Shown here: piece by piece, positions 6,730 to 7,490 of the stretch
Numbering within the stretch: position 1 is the first letter of the stretch
Layout of the letters: each line of letters starts with the position of its first letter
Origin: Deltaproteobacteria bacterium
GTDB taxonomy: Bacteria; Desulfobacterota; Desulfuromonadia; Desulfuromonadales; BM103
Assembly (NCBI GenBank): GCA_006226895.1
Contig: SBFN01000159.1
Span: 1 to 7,490, forward strand
DNA length: 7,490 nucleotides
Direction: 5' to 3'
The notes under the pieces: generated by a model
The model's input: the letters and a program-made list of their open reading frames with translations, nothing else
What the model was told of the DNA's origin: nothing
Databases searched by the model: none
Position numbers and translations under genes: made by a program

Positions 6730-7071
6730 ATGAATTTGCAGATTGAAGACAAGGGTGCAGCTGTTCTGCTGGCGATCAATGAGGAGCGCCTCGACGCTCA
6801 TAACAGCGGCGAACTGAAGAACCAGATGTTGAAGCTGTTCGAAGAAGGCAAGAACAACCTGGTTGTCGACCTGCAGGCGGTAAGATTTGTTGACTCTTCC
6901 GGCCTCGGCGCCCTGGTTTCAGGCTTTAAAAACGCCAGTTCACGTAATGGCAATCTCAAACTGTCCGGTTTGCAGCTTCAGGTAAAATCGATGTTTGAAT
7001 TGACCCGCCTGCACCGGGTCTTTGAAATCTACACCGACTCTGCTGAGGCGCTGTCAAGCTTTCAGCAATAA
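6730..7071 (+). CDS. STAS-domain anti-sigma-factor antagonist (RsbV/SpoIIAA type)
   Basis: A 113-residue single-domain STAS protein of normal family length. The core is V-V-D-L (residues 45-48), then F-V-D-S-S-G-L-G-A-L. This is the conserved phospho-site loop, with Asp55 followed by Ser56-Ser57-Gly58; one of the two serines should be phosphorylated by the cognate kinase. The C-terminal helix-strand pattern (L-T-R-L-H-R-V-F-E-I) is also typical. Known role: when unphosphorylated it binds the GHKL anti-sigma kinase and frees that kinase's target; when phosphorylated it cannot. The upstream fusion protein carries the matching PP2C phosphatase, and the matching kinase follows 45 bp downstream, so the partner set is nearly certain. 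AAGGAG lies 6 nt before the ATG, the strongest ribosome-binding site in this operon. This suggests the antagonist is made in excess over the kinase. Confidence 0.95.
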   Translation: MNLQIEDKGAAVLLAINEERLDAHNSGELKNQMLKLFEEGKNNLVVDLQAVRFVDSSGLGALVSGFKNASSRNGNLKLSGLQLQVKSMFELTRLHRVFEIYTDSAEALSSFQQ

Positions 7072-7089
7072 ACTTTCTCCAGAAAGCTT
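7056..7089 (+). repeat. Perfect 8-bp inverted repeat spanning the STAS stop codon
   Basis: AAGCTTTC (7056-7063) and GAAAGCTT (7082-7089) are perfectly complementary, with an 18-nt loop that contains the TAA stop (7069-7071). A second copy of CTTTC at 7073-7077 can pair with the same GAAAG using a 4-nt loop, so two hairpins compete. No T-tract follows, so it is not a standard terminator. It may instead reduce coupling to, or stabilise RNA before, the kinase gene. Confidence 0.5.
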
Positions 7090-7116
7090 ACTCTGTCTTC
7101 AACCAGGCCTAAAGCC

Positions 7117-7490
7117 ATGATGACTGACCGGATTGCTGTCGACATAAAAGTCCCTAATCAGACGCGTTATCTTCGCCTGATCGGTCATATCGGCGAAAAT
7201 ATTGCGCGGACTCTGCGTGATTATGGCGGAGATCGGGAAAAACTTGCCTTTGACCTCAACCTGGTATTGACCGAGGCCATGGCGAACGCCATTCAACATG
7301 CGAACGAGGGCAATCCGGCCAAAGAGGTCCACATTGAAATCAGCATTGTCTCCCAACGCTTGATTATTCGGGTCTTTGATTTCGGCACTGGCTTTGATGT
7401 CCATCAGTACATCCAACCGAGCCACCCCCTCGATGAGCACGGGCGCGGCATCTATCTTATCCACACAATTATGGACGAAATATCGTATAA
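7117..7490 (+). CDS. GHKL ATPase, anti-sigma factor serine kinase (RsbW/SpoIIAB type), C-terminus cut
   Basis: The first 124 codons of a HATPase_c_2 protein; the frame is open to the window edge. Visible nucleotide-binding motifs are the N-box E-A-M-A-N-A-I-Q-H-A-N (Glu and Asn for Mg-ATP), G1 as D-F-G-T-G-F-D, and G2 as H-G-R-G-I-Y-L-I. These are the signatures of RsbW/SpoIIAB/BtrW kinases rather than two-component kinases, and no dimerisation/phospho-acceptor domain precedes them. Known role: phosphorylates the STAS antagonist and, when not bound to it, sequesters a sigma factor or another partner. Typical length is about 135-160 residues, so little is missing unless a further domain is fused. 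The start is the first of two tandem ATGs (7117, 7120). Only a weak AGG lies 9 nt upstream, in contrast with the strong site of the STAS gene. Confidence 0.92.
   Translation, partial: MMTDRIAVDIKVPNQTRYLRLIGHIGENIARTLRDYGGDREKLAFDLNLVLTEAMANAIQHANEGNPAKEVHIEISIVSQRLIIRVFDFGTGFDVHQYIQPSHPLDEHGRGIYLIHTIMDEISY

Noticed and set aside
7099..7464. 121-codon minus-strand open frame opposite the kinase gene
   Set aside because: The plus strand here encodes intact N-box, G1 and G2 motifs, so the antisense frame is a by-product.

Overview
The window looks like a Gram-negative chromosome of moderate GC content. Three consecutive minus-strand genes start with lipoprotein signal peptides, and one of them is a LolB/LolA-fold outer-membrane lipoprotein candidate. 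The gene style and neighbourhood (TPR lipoprotein, LolB-like lipoprotein, peptide-binding protein, CbrA-like sodium/solute symporter module) recall the Desulfuromonas/Geobacter group. That placement is an inference from remembered gene content, not a search.

Left half (1-2791, minus strand): a probable three-gene envelope operon, read right to left. A secreted lipoprotein made almost entirely of about 15 tetratricopeptide repeats is followed after 10 bp by a LolB/DUF4292-like lipoprotein. After 48 bp comes the start of a family-5 peptide/nickel ABC-transporter substrate-binding lipoprotein, cut by the window edge. Middle (2792-3128): a divergent intergenic region with a plausible promoter on each strand and a leader of about 200 nt with small inverted repeats ahead of the right-hand genes.

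Right half (3129-7490, plus strand): the striking part. A small two-helix membrane protein resembling DUF3311 overlaps by 4 bp (ATGA) a 1070-residue fusion. The fusion consists of a sodium/solute symporter of about 13 helices, a STAC-like linker, a GAF domain and a complete SpoIIE/RsbU-type PP2C phosphatase. Next come a single-domain STAS anti-sigma-factor antagonist (RsbV/SpoIIAA type) and a GHKL ATPase/serine kinase (RsbW/SpoIIAB type), the latter running off the end.

Taken together, the right half encodes all three components of a partner-switching pathway, with the activating phosphatase welded directly to a transporter. The inferred logic is: substrate or sodium transport, or binding, changes the symporter; the STAC/GAF/helical linker passes this to the PP2C domain; the STAS protein is dephosphorylated and captures the GHKL kinase; the kinase releases an unknown partner (a sigma factor or other target, not seen in the window). 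CbrA- and CrbS-type proteins use the same symporter-STAC front end, but with a histidine kinase output.
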